NCBI GenBank assembly: GCA_041844835.1
Contig: JBGZBU010000013.1
Coordinates: 1 to 64,000, forward strand
Direction: 5' to 3'
DNA length: 64,000 nucleotides
Source: CAUUCX01 sp041844835
GTDB taxonomy: Bacteria > Bacillota > Clostridia > Peptostreptococcales > Anaerovoracaceae
The notes below the pieces were generated by a model. The model saw nothing but the letters and a program-made list of their open reading frames with translations, had not been told where the DNA came from and did no database searches. The translations under genes were made by a program, and so were the position numbers. The number at the start of each line of letters is the position of its first letter. The first letter of the stretch is position 1. Positions 9,556 to 18,197 of this stretch are shown here, in pieces.

Positions 9556-10596
9556 CTATGATCTTTTAGCCCTGTTTTTTATATAATTTTTCAGCTGTTC
9601 CACATCATTTAACGCCATTCCCGTTCCCATTACAACAGCCTCAAACGGATTGTCCGCAAGCCGCACATCCATACCGGTTCTCTGGCTTATCAACTTGTCA
9701 AGATTGTGCATAAGACCTACGCCGCCTGCGAGGACAAGTCCGTTATTTACTATATCCGCGGCAAGTTCGGGAGGGCAGTTATCCAGCGTTGAAGCTATTG
9801 CATCCACTATGACATCTATGGAATCCTCAAGTGCACGCCTCATATCCTGACTCGTAACCACAACCGTTTTCGGCAGTCCCGTAACCGCATCACGCCCTCG
9901 TGCATTCGCAGTTTTAGGAACGGACAATACTTCGTTATCATCCAGCATCGCGCAGCCTATTCCCATCTTGAGCTCCTCTGCCATCCTCGTCCCTATATGA
10001 AGCCCGTGTACTTTGCGCATATAATTGACTATCGCCTCATCAAGCTGATCTCCCGCATGACGGATGGATACGCTGGAAACTATGCCGCCCAGAGCTATAA
10101 TTGCAATATCCGTAGTTCCGCCGCCTATATCGCATATCATACATCCCTCGGAATTTGAGACCGGAAGACCGGCCCCTATTGCCGCAGCCATCGGCTCTTC
10201 CAAAACATAAATCTCTCTTGCACCGAGCGGTCTTATTACATCTTCAACGGCTCTCTTTTCAACTTCCGTCACACCGCTTGGAACTCCTATTACCACCCGG
10301 AGTTTATTGTTTGCCTTGCTCGTTCCGAGAGCCATCTTTATAAATTCGCTCAGCATCTGAGCCGTCATATCAAAATCGGAAATAACCCCCTCTTCCAGCG
10401 GCCGCACCACCCTGATGTTTTCAGGGTTGCGCCCCAGCATTTCTTTTGCCTTGCTGCCGACGGCGACCAATTTGCCGGTGTATGTTTCAACCGCTATCAC
10501 AGACGGCTCATTGAGCGCAATCTTATTATCATAATAAATCAGGGTATTTGCCGTTCCCAAATCAATACCCATATCTTTGCTGAAACTAAAGAACAT
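9556..10596 (-). CDS. mreB: Actin-like shape protein MreB
   Basis: This 346-residue actin homologue begins MGIDLGTANTLIY after a short membrane-binding N-terminus (MFFSFSKD). It carries EEPMAAAIGAGLP, the phosphate-2 loop CDIGGGTTDIAII and GLVLAGGVGLM. Filaments direct lateral wall synthesis. A GGAGG site precedes the ATG. It is downstream of radC and upstream of mreC. Confidence 0.97.
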   Translation of the reverse strand: MFFSFSKDMGIDLGTANTLIYYDNKIALNEPSVIAVETYTGKLVAVGSKAKEMLGRNPENIRVVRPLEEGVISDFDMTAQMLSEFIKMALGTSKANNKLRVVIGVPSGVTEVEKRAVEDVIRPLGAREIYVLEEPMAAAIGAGLPVSNSEGCMICDIGGGTTDIAIIALGGIVSSVSIRHAGDQLDEAIVNYMRKVHGLHIGTRMAEELKMGIGCAMLDDNEVLSVPKTANARGRDAVTGLPKTVVVTSQDMRRALEDSIDVIVDAIASTLDNCPPELAADIVNNGLVLAGGVGLMHNLDKLISQRTGMDVRLADNPFEAVVMGTGMALNDVEQLKNYIKNRAKRS

Positions 10597-10635
10597 ATTT
10601 CCTCCAATTTTTAATATATAACTGTATACGTCGAA

Positions 10636-11313
10636 TTACATCAGGTTTTCTTCAAGAAAACTTATGTATCTTCCATCGCCGATAACGATATGATCAAGAA
10701 CTTTTATTCCGAGTATCTCTCCCGCTTCAATCAATCTTTCGGTGATATCCAGATCATGTTTGCTCGGGGTAGGATCGCCGCTCGGGTGATTGTGTACAAA
10801 TATTACCGCCGCTGCCGAACGCCTTATCGCATTTGTAAAAACCTCACGCGGATGTATACGCACCGAGGAGATATCTCCTATTGCGACTCTATGCGCGGCT
10901 ATCACTTGATTTTTCACATTCAGCAATACAACTACGAATGATTCATTTTTGCAATAGCGCATTTTTTCCATAAAGCGCCCCGCGATGTCGGCAGGACTTT
11001 TATGCACATCCTTATCGAAATACACCTGCGTGGACACTCGTTTTCCCAGTTCCACCGCAGCAATCAATTGAGTCGCTTTTGCCATCCCCACTCCCTCAAA
11101 CTCCGCGAGTTCTTCAGGAAAGCAATCCGCAAACAAGCCTATCCCCCGACCGTCCTTTGCTAAAATCTCATCAGCTATATCAGTCGCGGGACGTCCTTTT
11201 ACCCCTGTTCTTATGAGAATCGCTATCAATTCGCGATTTGATAATTTATCAACCCCGTATTTGATAAGCTTTTCCCTTGGCCGTTCTGTATCCGGCAATT
11301 CCTTTATTCTCAT
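10636..11313 (-). CDS. radC: RadC family JAB/MPN-domain protein
   Basis: About 225 residues, with a helix-hairpin-helix-like N-terminal region (EFEGVGMAKATQLIAAVELG) and a C-terminal JAMM metal site HNHPSGDPTPSKHD. The family was once linked to DNA repair, but its true function is unresolved. The start is moved to 11313, where GGAGG lies at proper spacing; the longer frame adds four residues. Its place upstream of mreBCD is the common Firmicutes order. Confidence 0.92.
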   Translation of the reverse strand: MRIKELPDTERPREKLIKYGVDKLSNRELIAILIRTGVKGRPATDIADEILAKDGRGIGLFADCFPEELAEFEGVGMAKATQLIAAVELGKRVSTQVYFDKDVHKSPADIAGRFMEKMRYCKNESFVVVLLNVKNQVIAAHRVAIGDISSVRIHPREVFTNAIRRSAAAVIFVHNHPSGDPTPSKHDLDITERLIEAGEILGIKVLDHIVIGDGRYISFLEENLM

Positions 11314-11370
11314 GTTCCCCTCCATTTATTTGACAATGAGGAGAAACCAAACCCTGTACTGTAATCAATG

Positions 11371-11609
11371 TTGAACGTATCGATTGATGCAATTATTATA
11401 TCATGACAACAGACTCCAGCATGATCAAATGGTTGCTTCATATCGGCAACGCCGCATTACTCAACACCCGAGGTGTTGAGGGTATAATCAATGCAACTAT
11501 TATATCATGACAACAGATTCCAGCATGATCAAATGGTTGCTTCATATCGGCAACGCCGCAATGCTCAACACCTATCGTTGAGCATATAGATTGATGCAAC
11601 CATTATATC
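11371..11609. repeat. Second cluster of the 103-bp structured repeat
   Basis: Two full units (11403-11506, 104 bp; 11507-11609, 103 bp) follow a degraded fragment (about 11371-11402). They belong to the same family and orientation as 88-293. Unit 11507-11609 matches the 88-293 copies closely. Unit 11403-11506 has a changed internal hairpin that is still fully paired (ctcaacacc / ggtgttgag, loop cga), so the fold is kept while the bases differ. The cluster lies between radC and the DUF1015 gene, filling most of this 346-bp gap. Confidence 0.9.
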
Positions 11610-11659
11610 ATGATTTCGCTAGAAATCCACCGCATGCAATTTTACACTTATAATAAGTT

Positions 11660-12907
11660 TCAGTCGCACAAACTGTGTATGAACAATCCGCTCGCCAGTT
11701 TCGGCTCAAACCATGTGGATTTGGGAGGCATCACCTGTCCGGCATCCGCAACGGCAAGCAAATCGTCTACAGAAACCGGAGGAACCGCAAATGCCACTGC
11801 CATATCCTCACCAACCCTTTTTTCCAATTCCTCAAATCCTCTTATTCCTCCGACAAAATCTATCCTTTTATCGGTTCTCGGATCATGGATTCCAAGAATC
11901 GGCGCAAGCACATTATCTTGCAATATCGAAACATCAAGGGCAGCTATAAGATCATCGGGAACAATTTGCAGGGTCGCCCTCATCTCATACCATCGCCCCT
12001 CAAGAAACATTCCCAGCACATGCTTTTCGCTGAATTCAAACATTCCGTCGAGAGCTTTCAACTCAAAACCGGCATCCACCACTTTTTTCTTAAACTCATC
12101 TGCAGTCAGCCCGTTCAAATCGCGAACGACACGATTGTAATCAAAAACCTTAAGATCGCGGCTCGGGAAAATAACAGCCATGAAATAATCGTATTCCGCG
12201 GATCCGCAAGCATCATTGCCGGATGCCTCATTTCTGAAATATTCTCCGACCTTCGCGGCGGATGCGCTGCGATGATGCCCATCCGCAATATACAAATTAT
12301 CCACACGCTCAAAGCAGGCGCTTATTCTCGATACCAGCACATCGTCATCAATCGTCCACAGGGCATGCTGCACCCCGTCCGCCGCTACAAAATCATACTC
12401 GGGAAATTTTGAATTTACTATTGAATTAAGAATCTCATCAATTTCATCTTCAGATCGGTATGTCAGAAAAATCGGTTCGGTATTGGCTTTACACGTCTTA
12501 AAATGGTTGATTCTGTCGATCTCTTTTTCAGTCCTTGTAAATTCGTGCTTTTTGATAATTCCATCGTTATATTCATCAACTGATACGCAAGCAACTATTC
12601 CCGTCTGTATTCTGCCGTTCATCACTTGTCTGTAAATATAAAACATCGGCTTATGATCCCGAACGAGCGCTCCGTCTTCCATGAATCTCAGGAGCTCACT
12701 GCGCGCTTTGTCATATACGCTCTGATCGTAGGCATCCACACCGGGCATATCTATTTCCGCACGGGATATGCGAAGAAAAGAATGCGGTTTGCCGTCCGCC
12801 ATGCAGGCGGCTTCTTCTCTGTTCATCACATCATATGGAAGACTTGCCATCTCCTCAACATATTTCTTATCAGGTCTTATCGCCTCAAAGGGTCTCACCG
12901 TAGACAT
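11660..12907 (-). CDS. DUF1015 family protein
   Basis: This 415-residue soluble protein matches the DUF1015 family by its start (VRPFEAIRPDKKYVEEMASLPYDVMNREEA), the central KKHEFTRTEKEIDRINHFKTCKANTEPIFLTY and YIADGHHRSASA. The family is widespread in anaerobes and has no proven activity; the conserved His/Asp-rich DGHHR suggests a metal or phosphate site. GAGGAG precedes the ATG. It sits four bases after cmk and is probably cotranscribed with nrdR and cmk. Confidence 0.85.
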   Translation of the reverse strand: MSTVRPFEAIRPDKKYVEEMASLPYDVMNREEAACMADGKPHSFLRISRAEIDMPGVDAYDQSVYDKARSELLRFMEDGALVRDHKPMFYIYRQVMNGRIQTGIVACVSVDEYNDGIIKKHEFTRTEKEIDRINHFKTCKANTEPIFLTYRSEDEIDEILNSIVNSKFPEYDFVAADGVQHALWTIDDDVLVSRISACFERVDNLYIADGHHRSASAAKVGEYFRNEASGNDACGSAEYDYFMAVIFPSRDLKVFDYNRVVRDLNGLTADEFKKKVVDAGFELKALDGMFEFSEKHVLGMFLEGRWYEMRATLQIVPDDLIAALDVSILQDNVLAPILGIHDPRTDKRIDFVGGIRGFEELEKRVGEDMAVAFAVPPVSVDDLLAVADAGQVMPPKSTWFEPKLASGLFIHSLCD

Positions 12908-12910
12908 TTT

Positions 12911-13567
12911 TTACAAACTCCTCTTCTCGGATATTATCGCCGTCAGCTTCTCTATGACTTCCTCAATGCTCATATCGGATGTGTCTATGATAAAAGCGTC
13001 ATCTGCGGGCCTGAGCGGATTGATTTCACGATGCTCATCATTATAATCGCGCTTGACAATATCGTCATACACAGTCTCATATGAAATCTGCATATTCTTT
13101 TCCTGCATCTCCTTGTGGCGCCGCTTTGCTCTTATCTGCGCGGAAGCTGTCAGAAAAAATTTAAACTCAGCATTTTCAAGTACATTCGTTCCTATATCAC
13201 GCCCATCCATAATTATGCTCTTGTTTTCACCCATTTTCCTCTGCAACTCCACGAGGCGAGTCCTTACCGCAGCGATTGCCGATGCGTCCGATGCCATCTT
13301 TGTAACCTCGGGAGTCCTGATGAAATCCCCTATCTCGATGTCATCCAGATATATTTTCCCTGAAGAAAAATCAACCTTTGTATCAGACAGCATATCCTTA
13401 AGCTGTACATCATTTTCAATATCGATGTGGTTTACTATTATTTTGTATGCCACAGCCCTGTACATCGCCCCGGTATCTATATACTCTATATTGAGCTTTT
13501 CCGCCAAAAGCTTGGCTATCGTGCTCTTCCCCGCGCCGCTCGGACCGTCTATTGCTATTCTATACAT
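12911..13567 (-). CDS. cmk: Cytidylate kinase
   Basis: This 218-residue nucleoside monophosphate kinase phosphorylates CMP and dCMP. The P-loop is IDGPSGAGKST at residues 5-15. YIDTGAMYRAVA, the MDGRDIGTNVLENAEFKFFLTA stretch and the lid RAKRRHKEMQ are all diagnostic. It lies directly after nrdR, grouping two nucleotide-related genes. Confidence 0.96.
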   Translation of the reverse strand: MYRIAIDGPSGAGKSTIAKLLAEKLNIEYIDTGAMYRAVAYKIIVNHIDIENDVQLKDMLSDTKVDFSSGKIYLDDIEIGDFIRTPEVTKMASDASAIAAVRTRLVELQRKMGENKSIIMDGRDIGTNVLENAEFKFFLTASAQIRAKRRHKEMQEKNMQISYETVYDDIVKRDYNDEHREINPLRPADDAFIIDTSDMSIEEVIEKLTAIISEKRSL

Positions 13568-13595
13568 AAAACCTCACAAAGATCTGCAGAATCAA

Positions 13596-14054
13596 TCAGT
13601 TTCTGCCTTCCCTCAATTTTTCAAGTTCCGCCATAAATGTGTTTACATCTTTAAACTGCCTATACACCGAAGCAAATCTGACGTACGCTATTTCATCAAT
13701 CTCCTTCAAACGCTCCATGATCAATTCGCCGATGAATGCACTCGGAATTTCTTTTTCGACCATGTTGTTCAGTCCCCGTTCTATCTCATCTGCCAATTCT
13801 TCAAGCACGGCAAGAGAAACCGGCCTTTTTTCGCATGCTCTGATCAATCCGTTTATGACCTTCGCCCGATCAAAGGACTCACGGCTTCCATCCTTTTTCA
13901 CGATCATTACCATTAAATCTTCGGGTTTTTCATAAGTCGTAAATCGACGCCCGCAATCCGAACATTCCCGCCTGCGCCTGATAACGCTTCCCTCTTCAGT
14001 AGGACGCGAATCTATAACCTTTGTATCCTGATTCTCACAATAAGGGCATTTCAT
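13596..14054 (-). CDS. nrdR: Transcriptional repressor NrdR
   Basis: NrdR represses ribonucleotide reductase genes according to ATP/dATP levels. It has a zinc ribbon (CPYC at the start and CSDCGRRF) followed by an ATP-cone domain ([28 protein letters not shown]). The start is set at 14054 (MKCPYC), because GGAGG lies nine bases upstream and family members begin this way; the longer frame begins with a TTG. The length of 152 residues is normal. No nrd genes are in the window. Confidence 0.96.
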   Translation of the reverse strand: MKCPYCENQDTKVIDSRPTEEGSVIRRRRECSDCGRRFTTYEKPEDLMVMIVKKDGSRESFDRAKVINGLIRACEKRPVSLAVLEELADEIERGLNNMVEKEIPSAFIGELIMERLKEIDEIAYVRFASVYRQFKDVNTFMAELEKLREGRN

Positions 14055-14078
14055 ATATCTCAACCTCCTTTGAGATAA

Positions 14079-15161
14079 TTAGTCCACCATTACAGCATTT
14101 TTCTTAATGACATCTACAACATGTTTGACGGTAAGCTGCATAACGATCTGATTTTTGAACGCTTCCTCATCAAAATCTTTTCCCATCGCCTTTTTCATCT
14201 CTTTGTATGAATTATATTTCTGCGCCTTCAATACATTATCCAGCTCCTTGTTGAATTCTTTTGAAGTAACCTTGTAGCCCTCTTTTTCCGCGATGGCAAA
14301 GAGCATCAGCTCGCTTTTGACGGTAGCCTCCGCATATTTTTTAGCCTCCTTTTGAACGTTCTTGTCACTCATATTTGCCATCTGCAGAAACTCTTCATAA
14401 CTTTTTCCGTATTGCTTAGCCATATTCTCTATGTTTTTCACATAGTCGGCTTTAACCCTCTTTATTTCCTTTTCAGGGTATTTCTTAACTTCGGTTTTGC
14501 TATGAATTTCTTCCCACAATTCTCCGACCTGATTGTCTTCATTTTGTATTTTTTTATTCTTTTTAAGCTCGGCTTTGACCTTGCTGCGATAATCTTCTAC
14601 GCTGTCCGATCCGTTTTTCTTTGCAAACGCCTCATCAAGCACCGGCACCTTATACTCTTTGATACTGTTAACCTTTACCTTGAATTCGGTATCCTTGCCC
14701 GCCAATGTGGACTCATGATATTCGGCAGGGAACTTGAGCTTTAAAACTTTTGTCTCTCCTACGTTTACGCCCACAAGTCCCTCTTCAAATCCGGGAATGA
14801 AGTGTCCGGAGCCTATTTCAAGATCGGCGCCTTTTGCGCTGCCTCCATCAAATTTTTTACCGTCCACTTTGCCCTCATAGTCTATGTTTACCGTATCTCC
14901 CTGCTTTACAACGCCGGTTTTGATTTCTACGGATTCCTTCGCCTGTTCCAACCTGTTTTCAATCTCGGAATTCAGCTCTTCATCACTTACCGAAGTATCG
15001 GCCTTTTTCATCTCGAGTCCTTTATATTCTCCCAGTTTGATATAATCTTTCAGATTATACTCACTGTAAGGAATAACAAAACTTTCTTTTTCGCCGCACC
15101 CGCCGAGTGCGAAAACAAACACGAGTGCCAAGCTCAGCACGAACGATAATCTTCTTTTCAT
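14079..15161 (-). CDS. Lipoprotein with trigger-factor-like PPIase and chaperone domains
   Basis: This 360-residue protein starts with a lipoprotein signal (MKRRLSFVLSLALVFVFALGGCGEK, lipobox ending at Cys22). It then carries an FKBP-type peptidyl-prolyl isomerase domain (GDTVNIDYEGKVDGKKFDGG to FKVKVNSIKEY, about residues 87-170) and a helical trigger-factor C-terminal region (to residue 360). Ribosomal trigger factor's N-terminal domain is missing and seems replaced by the lipid anchor, so the protein should act as a foldase outside the membrane. PrsA (parvulin type) fills this role in most Firmicutes. GGAG precedes the ATG. It lies downstream of rplT beyond a terminator. Confidence 0.85.
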   Translation of the reverse strand: MKRRLSFVLSLALVFVFALGGCGEKESFVIPYSEYNLKDYIKLGEYKGLEMKKADTSVSDEELNSEIENRLEQAKESVEIKTGVVKQGDTVNIDYEGKVDGKKFDGGSAKGADLEIGSGHFIPGFEEGLVGVNVGETKVLKLKFPAEYHESTLAGKDTEFKVKVNSIKEYKVPVLDEAFAKKNGSDSVEDYRSKVKAELKKNKKIQNEDNQVGELWEEIHSKTEVKKYPEKEIKRVKADYVKNIENMAKQYGKSYEEFLQMANMSDKNVQKEAKKYAEATVKSELMLFAIAEKEGYKVTSKEFNKELDNVLKAQKYNSYKEMKKAMGKDFDEEAFKNQIVMQLTVKHVVDVIKKNAVMVD

Positions 15162-15234
15162 AACATCTCCTCAACAAAAAATCGTCAATCCATAAAACCT
15201 TAAATTACGGAATTAAAACTACCCAATTAAAAAA

Positions 15235-15274
15235 CCCTGCGACAGCCTTTCCTAAAACAAGCCTCTGCGCAGGG
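15235..15274 (-). terminator. Terminator of infC-rpmI-rplT
   Basis: The stem ccctgcg / cgcaggg, with partial inner pairing, is followed on the minus strand by six T. It lies ten bases after the rplT stop. Confidence 0.8.
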
Positions 15275-15283
15275 GTAAATAAG

Positions 15284-15643
15284 CTAAGCCGTAGCCTGAG
15301 CCTTTGCCATATCACACAGCTTTGCAAAAGCGGCAGGATCATGTATCGCCATTTCCGACAGCATTTTTCTGTTGATCTCAATTCCGGCATTTTTTAGTCC
15401 GCTGATCAATCTGCTGTAAGAAATCCCGTTCATCCTCGCACCCGCATTGATTCTTGCAATCCATAATTTCCTGAAATCTCTTTTTCTGTGTTTACGACCT
15501 ATGTACGCGGAACGCAGAGCTCTCATCACCGCAACGTTGGCAACCCTGAAAGTTTTGCTCTTTGCTCCGTAAAATCCTTTTGCCTGCTTTAAAACCTTTT
15601 TATGTCTTCTGTGTGAAGTCACACCTCTTTTAACTCTTGCCAT
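15284..15643 (-). CDS. rplT: 50S ribosomal protein L20
   Basis: A 119-residue basic protein beginning [29 protein letters not shown], the hallmark of L20. It is a large-subunit assembly protein, and in some bacteria it represses this operon by binding the infC leader. It is the third gene of infC-rpmI-rplT and is followed by a terminator. Confidence 0.98.
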   Translation of the reverse strand: MARVKRGVTSHRRHKKVLKQAKGFYGAKSKTFRVANVAVMRALRSAYIGRKHRKRDFRKLWIARINAGARMNGISYSRLISGLKNAGIEINRKMLSEMAIHDPAAFAKLCDMAKAQATA

Positions 15644-15672
15644 GATTCTTACCTCCTATACTCATCACCCGG

Positions 15673-15873
15673 CTATTTAGCCAAAGCTCTCAAAATTCTC
15701 TTTTCATCCGCACTAGTCACAATAGTCGGTTTTCTGAGATCTCTCTTTCTCTTAGGTGATTTTTTTGTAAGAATATGTCCCTTGTACGCCTTTGCTCTCT
15801 TGAGCTTGCCGGAACCTGTCACCTTGAATCTCTTGGACGCGCCTCTATGCGACTTCATCTTATTCTTTCCCAT
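15673..15873 (-). CDS. rpmI: 50S ribosomal protein L35
   Basis: A 66-residue basic protein beginning [26 protein letters not shown], typical of L35. It is sandwiched between infC and rplT in the universal order. Confidence 0.98.
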   Translation of the reverse strand: MGKNKMKSHRGASKRFKVTGSGKLKRAKAYKGHILTKKSPKRKRDLRKPTIVTSADEKRILRALAK

Positions 15874-15888
15874 TTTATCCTCCTAATC

Positions 15889-16428
15889 TTAGTTATCCAC
15901 TTCTTTTGCCTTATTTTTGTCGGCTCTGGGCATGACAAACATGGTAAGACTTCTTCCCTCGAACTTGGGTTTTTTCTCCATATCCGCGTCATCACCTAAA
16001 AATTCCAGAAATCTGTTCATAACATCAAACCCGATAGAAGTGTAATCCTTTTCTCTGCCGCGAAAGCGCAAAGTGACCTTCACCTTATCCCCATCTTTCA
16101 GAAACTTCTTAGCCGTATTCGCCTTTACGGAAAGATCGTGATCTTCTATAAAGGTGCTGAGTCTGATCTCCTTGACCACGGCTGTCTTCTGTTTCTTTTT
16201 GGCTTCTTTTTCCCTTTTTTGAAGCTCATATCTGAATTTTCCGTAATCCAGAATTCTGCAAACGGGCGGGTCGGCAGTCGGAGCAATACAAATCAAATCC
16301 AGCTTTTTCTCATCTGCAAGATTCAGCGCTTCCTCTCGACTCAATATGCCAAGTTGATTACCTTCCTCATCTATAACCCTGAATTCTTTTCCAACGACTT
16401 GCTCGTTGATCAAATTCTCCTTTTTGAT
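15889..16428 (-). CDS. infC: Translation initiation factor IF-3
   Basis: IF-3 blocks premature subunit joining and checks start codons. The sequence LINEQVVGKEFRVIDEEGNQLGILSREEAL, RICRILDYGKFRYELQKREKEAKKKQ and the C-terminal domain are typical. No ATG fits. The ATC at 16428 has GGAGG (16438-16442) nine bases upstream and gives the usual N-terminus, and IF-3 genes are known for rare AUU/AUC/AUA starts used in autoregulation. A TTG (Leu of LINEQ) preceded by GGAG is the alternative. A leader terminator precedes the gene. Confidence 0.95.
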   Translation of the reverse strand: MKKENLINEQVVGKEFRVIDEEGNQLGILSREEALNLADEKKLDLICIAPTADPPVCRILDYGKFRYELQKREKEAKKKQKTAVVKEIRLSTFIEDHDLSVKANTAKKFLKDGDKVKVTLRFRGREKDYTSIGFDVMNRFLEFLGDDADMEKKPKFEGRSLTMFVMPRADKNKAKEVDN

Positions 16429-16444
16429 ATTTGAACACCTCCTT

Positions 16445-16560
16445 AAAAAAACGGACTCCAAGAGTCCGCTGAAATCAAATAAAAAGATTTACCCTAAAAG
16501 CATCTGCCATAAGGTGAGAAGCGGAAACTTCTACTTGATACTCAATTAGAATACCTTATC
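16445..16560 (-). promoter_or_regulatory. infC leader with attenuator hairpin (L20-leader-like)
   Basis: Directly before the infC ribosome binding site is a perfect terminator hairpin (cggactc / gagtccg at 16452-16468) followed on the minus strand by seven T. Further upstream is a hairpin with a gaag...cttc stem and a ctcacctta segment, which I recall from Firmicutes infC leaders (Rfam L20_leader type). Readthrough must be controlled for infC to be made; L20 binding is the known mechanism in Bacillus. The assignment to that Rfam family is from memory. Confidence 0.65.
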
Positions 16561-16667
16561 CCGAAGCTCATGTCAAGCATTTATGTGTTACAAATGCTGC
16601 CGAAATCCAGTATTGTCAAAGATATGTATCATTACCCAACTCTATAATAAGCTTTATGCATTTCATT

Positions 16668-17309
16668 TCAGGATAAATATCTGAATACGCCTTTCACTTT
16701 GCCCAGTATTTTCACATCGCTTACGATGATCGGGCTCATTTCGGAATTTTCAGGCTGCAATCTTATGTGCCCGTCCTCTTTATAGAATGTCTTTACCGTC
16801 GCTTCCGCTTCAAATCCGTCTATCATTGCAACGACGATTTCTCCGTTTCTCGCAACATCGCGCTTTTCCACCAGGATATAATCTCCGTCGAATATTCCGA
16901 CCTCAATCATGCTTTCTCCTCGAACGCGCAGCATGAAATTTTCATCACCGTTTACAAATCTTGCCGGGAGGCTAAAAAAATCCTCGACATTTTCTTCCGC
17001 AAGAATGGGAGTTCCGGCAGCTACTCTGCCCAGCACCGGAATTTCAACCGTATCATCGGATGCATTTACTTTAGGTGATACCGGCGCGTGACTGTCGGCG
17101 GAATTCAGCATTATTGCCCGCGGTTTGGCAGGATCCTTGACTACATAGCCTTTTTTTTCAAGATTTGCCAGATCTTTATGAACCGTGGATGTGGATTTGA
17201 TATTAAGTGCACTGCAAATTTCCCTCACAGTAGGCGGATACCCCTTGACGGCTATCTGCTCTTTCATATAGTCAAGTATGGCTTTCTCGCGAATCTTCAA
17301 ATCATCCAT
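16668..17309 (-). CDS. lexA: LexA repressor
   Basis: The SOS repressor, 213 residues. It has an N-terminal winged helix (MKEQIAVKGYPPTVREICSALNIKSTSTVHKDLANLEKKGYV), the Ala-Gly self-cleavage site in GRVAAGTPILAEE, the Ser of RGESMIEVGIFDGDYI and the catalytic Lys region (GEIVVAMIDGFEATVKTF-like). The start is placed at 17309, where GGAGG lies eight bases upstream; the longer frame adds 33 unlikely residues. A LexA box overlaps its promoter, so it is probably autoregulated. Confidence 0.96.
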   Translation of the reverse strand: MDDLKIREKAILDYMKEQIAVKGYPPTVREICSALNIKSTSTVHKDLANLEKKGYVVKDPAKPRAIMLNSADSHAPVSPKVNASDDTVEIPVLGRVAAGTPILAEENVEDFFSLPARFVNGDENFMLRVRGESMIEVGIFDGDYILVEKRDVARNGEIVVAMIDGFEAEATVKTFYKEDGHIRLQPENSEMSPIIVSDVKILGKVKGVFRYLS

Positions 17310-17387
17310 AAGCGTTTCCTCCATAAAGCGGCACAATCCAGAACTCAAATCACATAGCAGATATGTCCCTATACTGCTGTCAAGGGG

Positions 17388-17425
17388 ATTATAACACAGC
17401 GCGAACAAAAAGTAAACATCTGTTC
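17388..17425 (-). promoter_or_regulatory. lexA promoter with LexA operator
   Basis: On the minus strand TTTACT (17411-17416) and TATAAT (17388-17393) are 17 bp apart. The sequence GAACAGATGTTT (17414-17425) matches the Gram-positive LexA box GAAC-N4-GTTC with one mismatch and overlaps the -35 element. Confidence 0.75.
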
Positions 17426-17454
17426 ACATGCACATTTGCTGACCGGCAACGCGA

Positions 17455-18165
17455 TTATTTGCAGCGGGCAATCGATTCTTCAGCTAAAATCTCCATGGCA
17501 TCGAGATAAAACTCGGGCAACATATATATCTGTTTGAAGCACGACAATTCCGTACATGCCATGAGTGCGAGAGAACAGCCGTTTTCCTTTATTTCACGCT
17601 CCACCTGTGCAAAAAGATTTAAATCGATCTCCCCTCCCGCTTTTATTCCGTCATATATTATCGACATTATTATCCGCTGCCCGGCATCGCTGAGATTGTA
17701 AGAAGGAATGCCCCGTTTTTCAAGTGCATTTTGGTAAAGTCCGGTAGCGATTGTTCCGTCCGTGGCGAGGATTGCAACCTTTGAATCCTTTTCATTTTCA
17801 TTCCGCTCATGTATTCGCCTTGCCGCTTCTTCCACCATATTGATTACCGGAATATTTATTGCTTGACTCAATTCCGGCAGCACCACATGAGATGTATTGC
17901 AGGGAACGGCGATCACATCCGCCCCCATCGACTCCAAAAGCTTCGCATCTTCAATCAGAATTTCCGACAATTCATCACTCCTGCCGCTTTTAATCATGTC
18001 TGTTCTGTCCGGAATCGTGGAGTGATTCAATATTATTATATTTATATGCTCCTGATCTTTATTGACCGGATTTTTGGTGATAAGCATTTTATAAAACTCC
18101 TGTGTTGCAAGAGGTCCCATTCCGCCTATTACACCGAGTATTTTACCCTCGCTCTTCCTCATCAT
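17455..18165 (-). CDS. Aspartate racemase (Asp/Glu racemase family)
   Basis: This PLP-independent racemase of 236 residues has the two catalytic cysteines in PCNTSH (near residue 89) and ACTELS (near 203), and begins GKILGVIGGMGPLATQEFY. It should convert L-Asp to D-Asp in the cytoplasm. The next gene upstream (33 bases away) is a D-aspartate ligase, the same pairing as in Enterococcus faecium peptidoglycan bridge synthesis, which makes aspartate the likely substrate. A start three bases later (18162) is also possible. Confidence 0.88.
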   Translation of the reverse strand: MMRKSEGKILGVIGGMGPLATQEFYKMLITKNPVNKDQEHINIIILNHSTIPDRTDMIKSGRSDELSEILIEDAKLLESMGADVIAVPCNTSHVVLPELSQAINIPVINMVEEAARRIHERNENEKDSKVAILATDGTIATGLYQNALEKRGIPSYNLSDAGQRIIMSIIYDGIKAGGEIDLNLFAQVEREIKENGCSLALMACTELSCFKQIYMLPEFYLDAMEILAEESIARCK

Positions 18166-18197
18166 TTACCTCTGTAATTCTCACTTGATATTTATTC

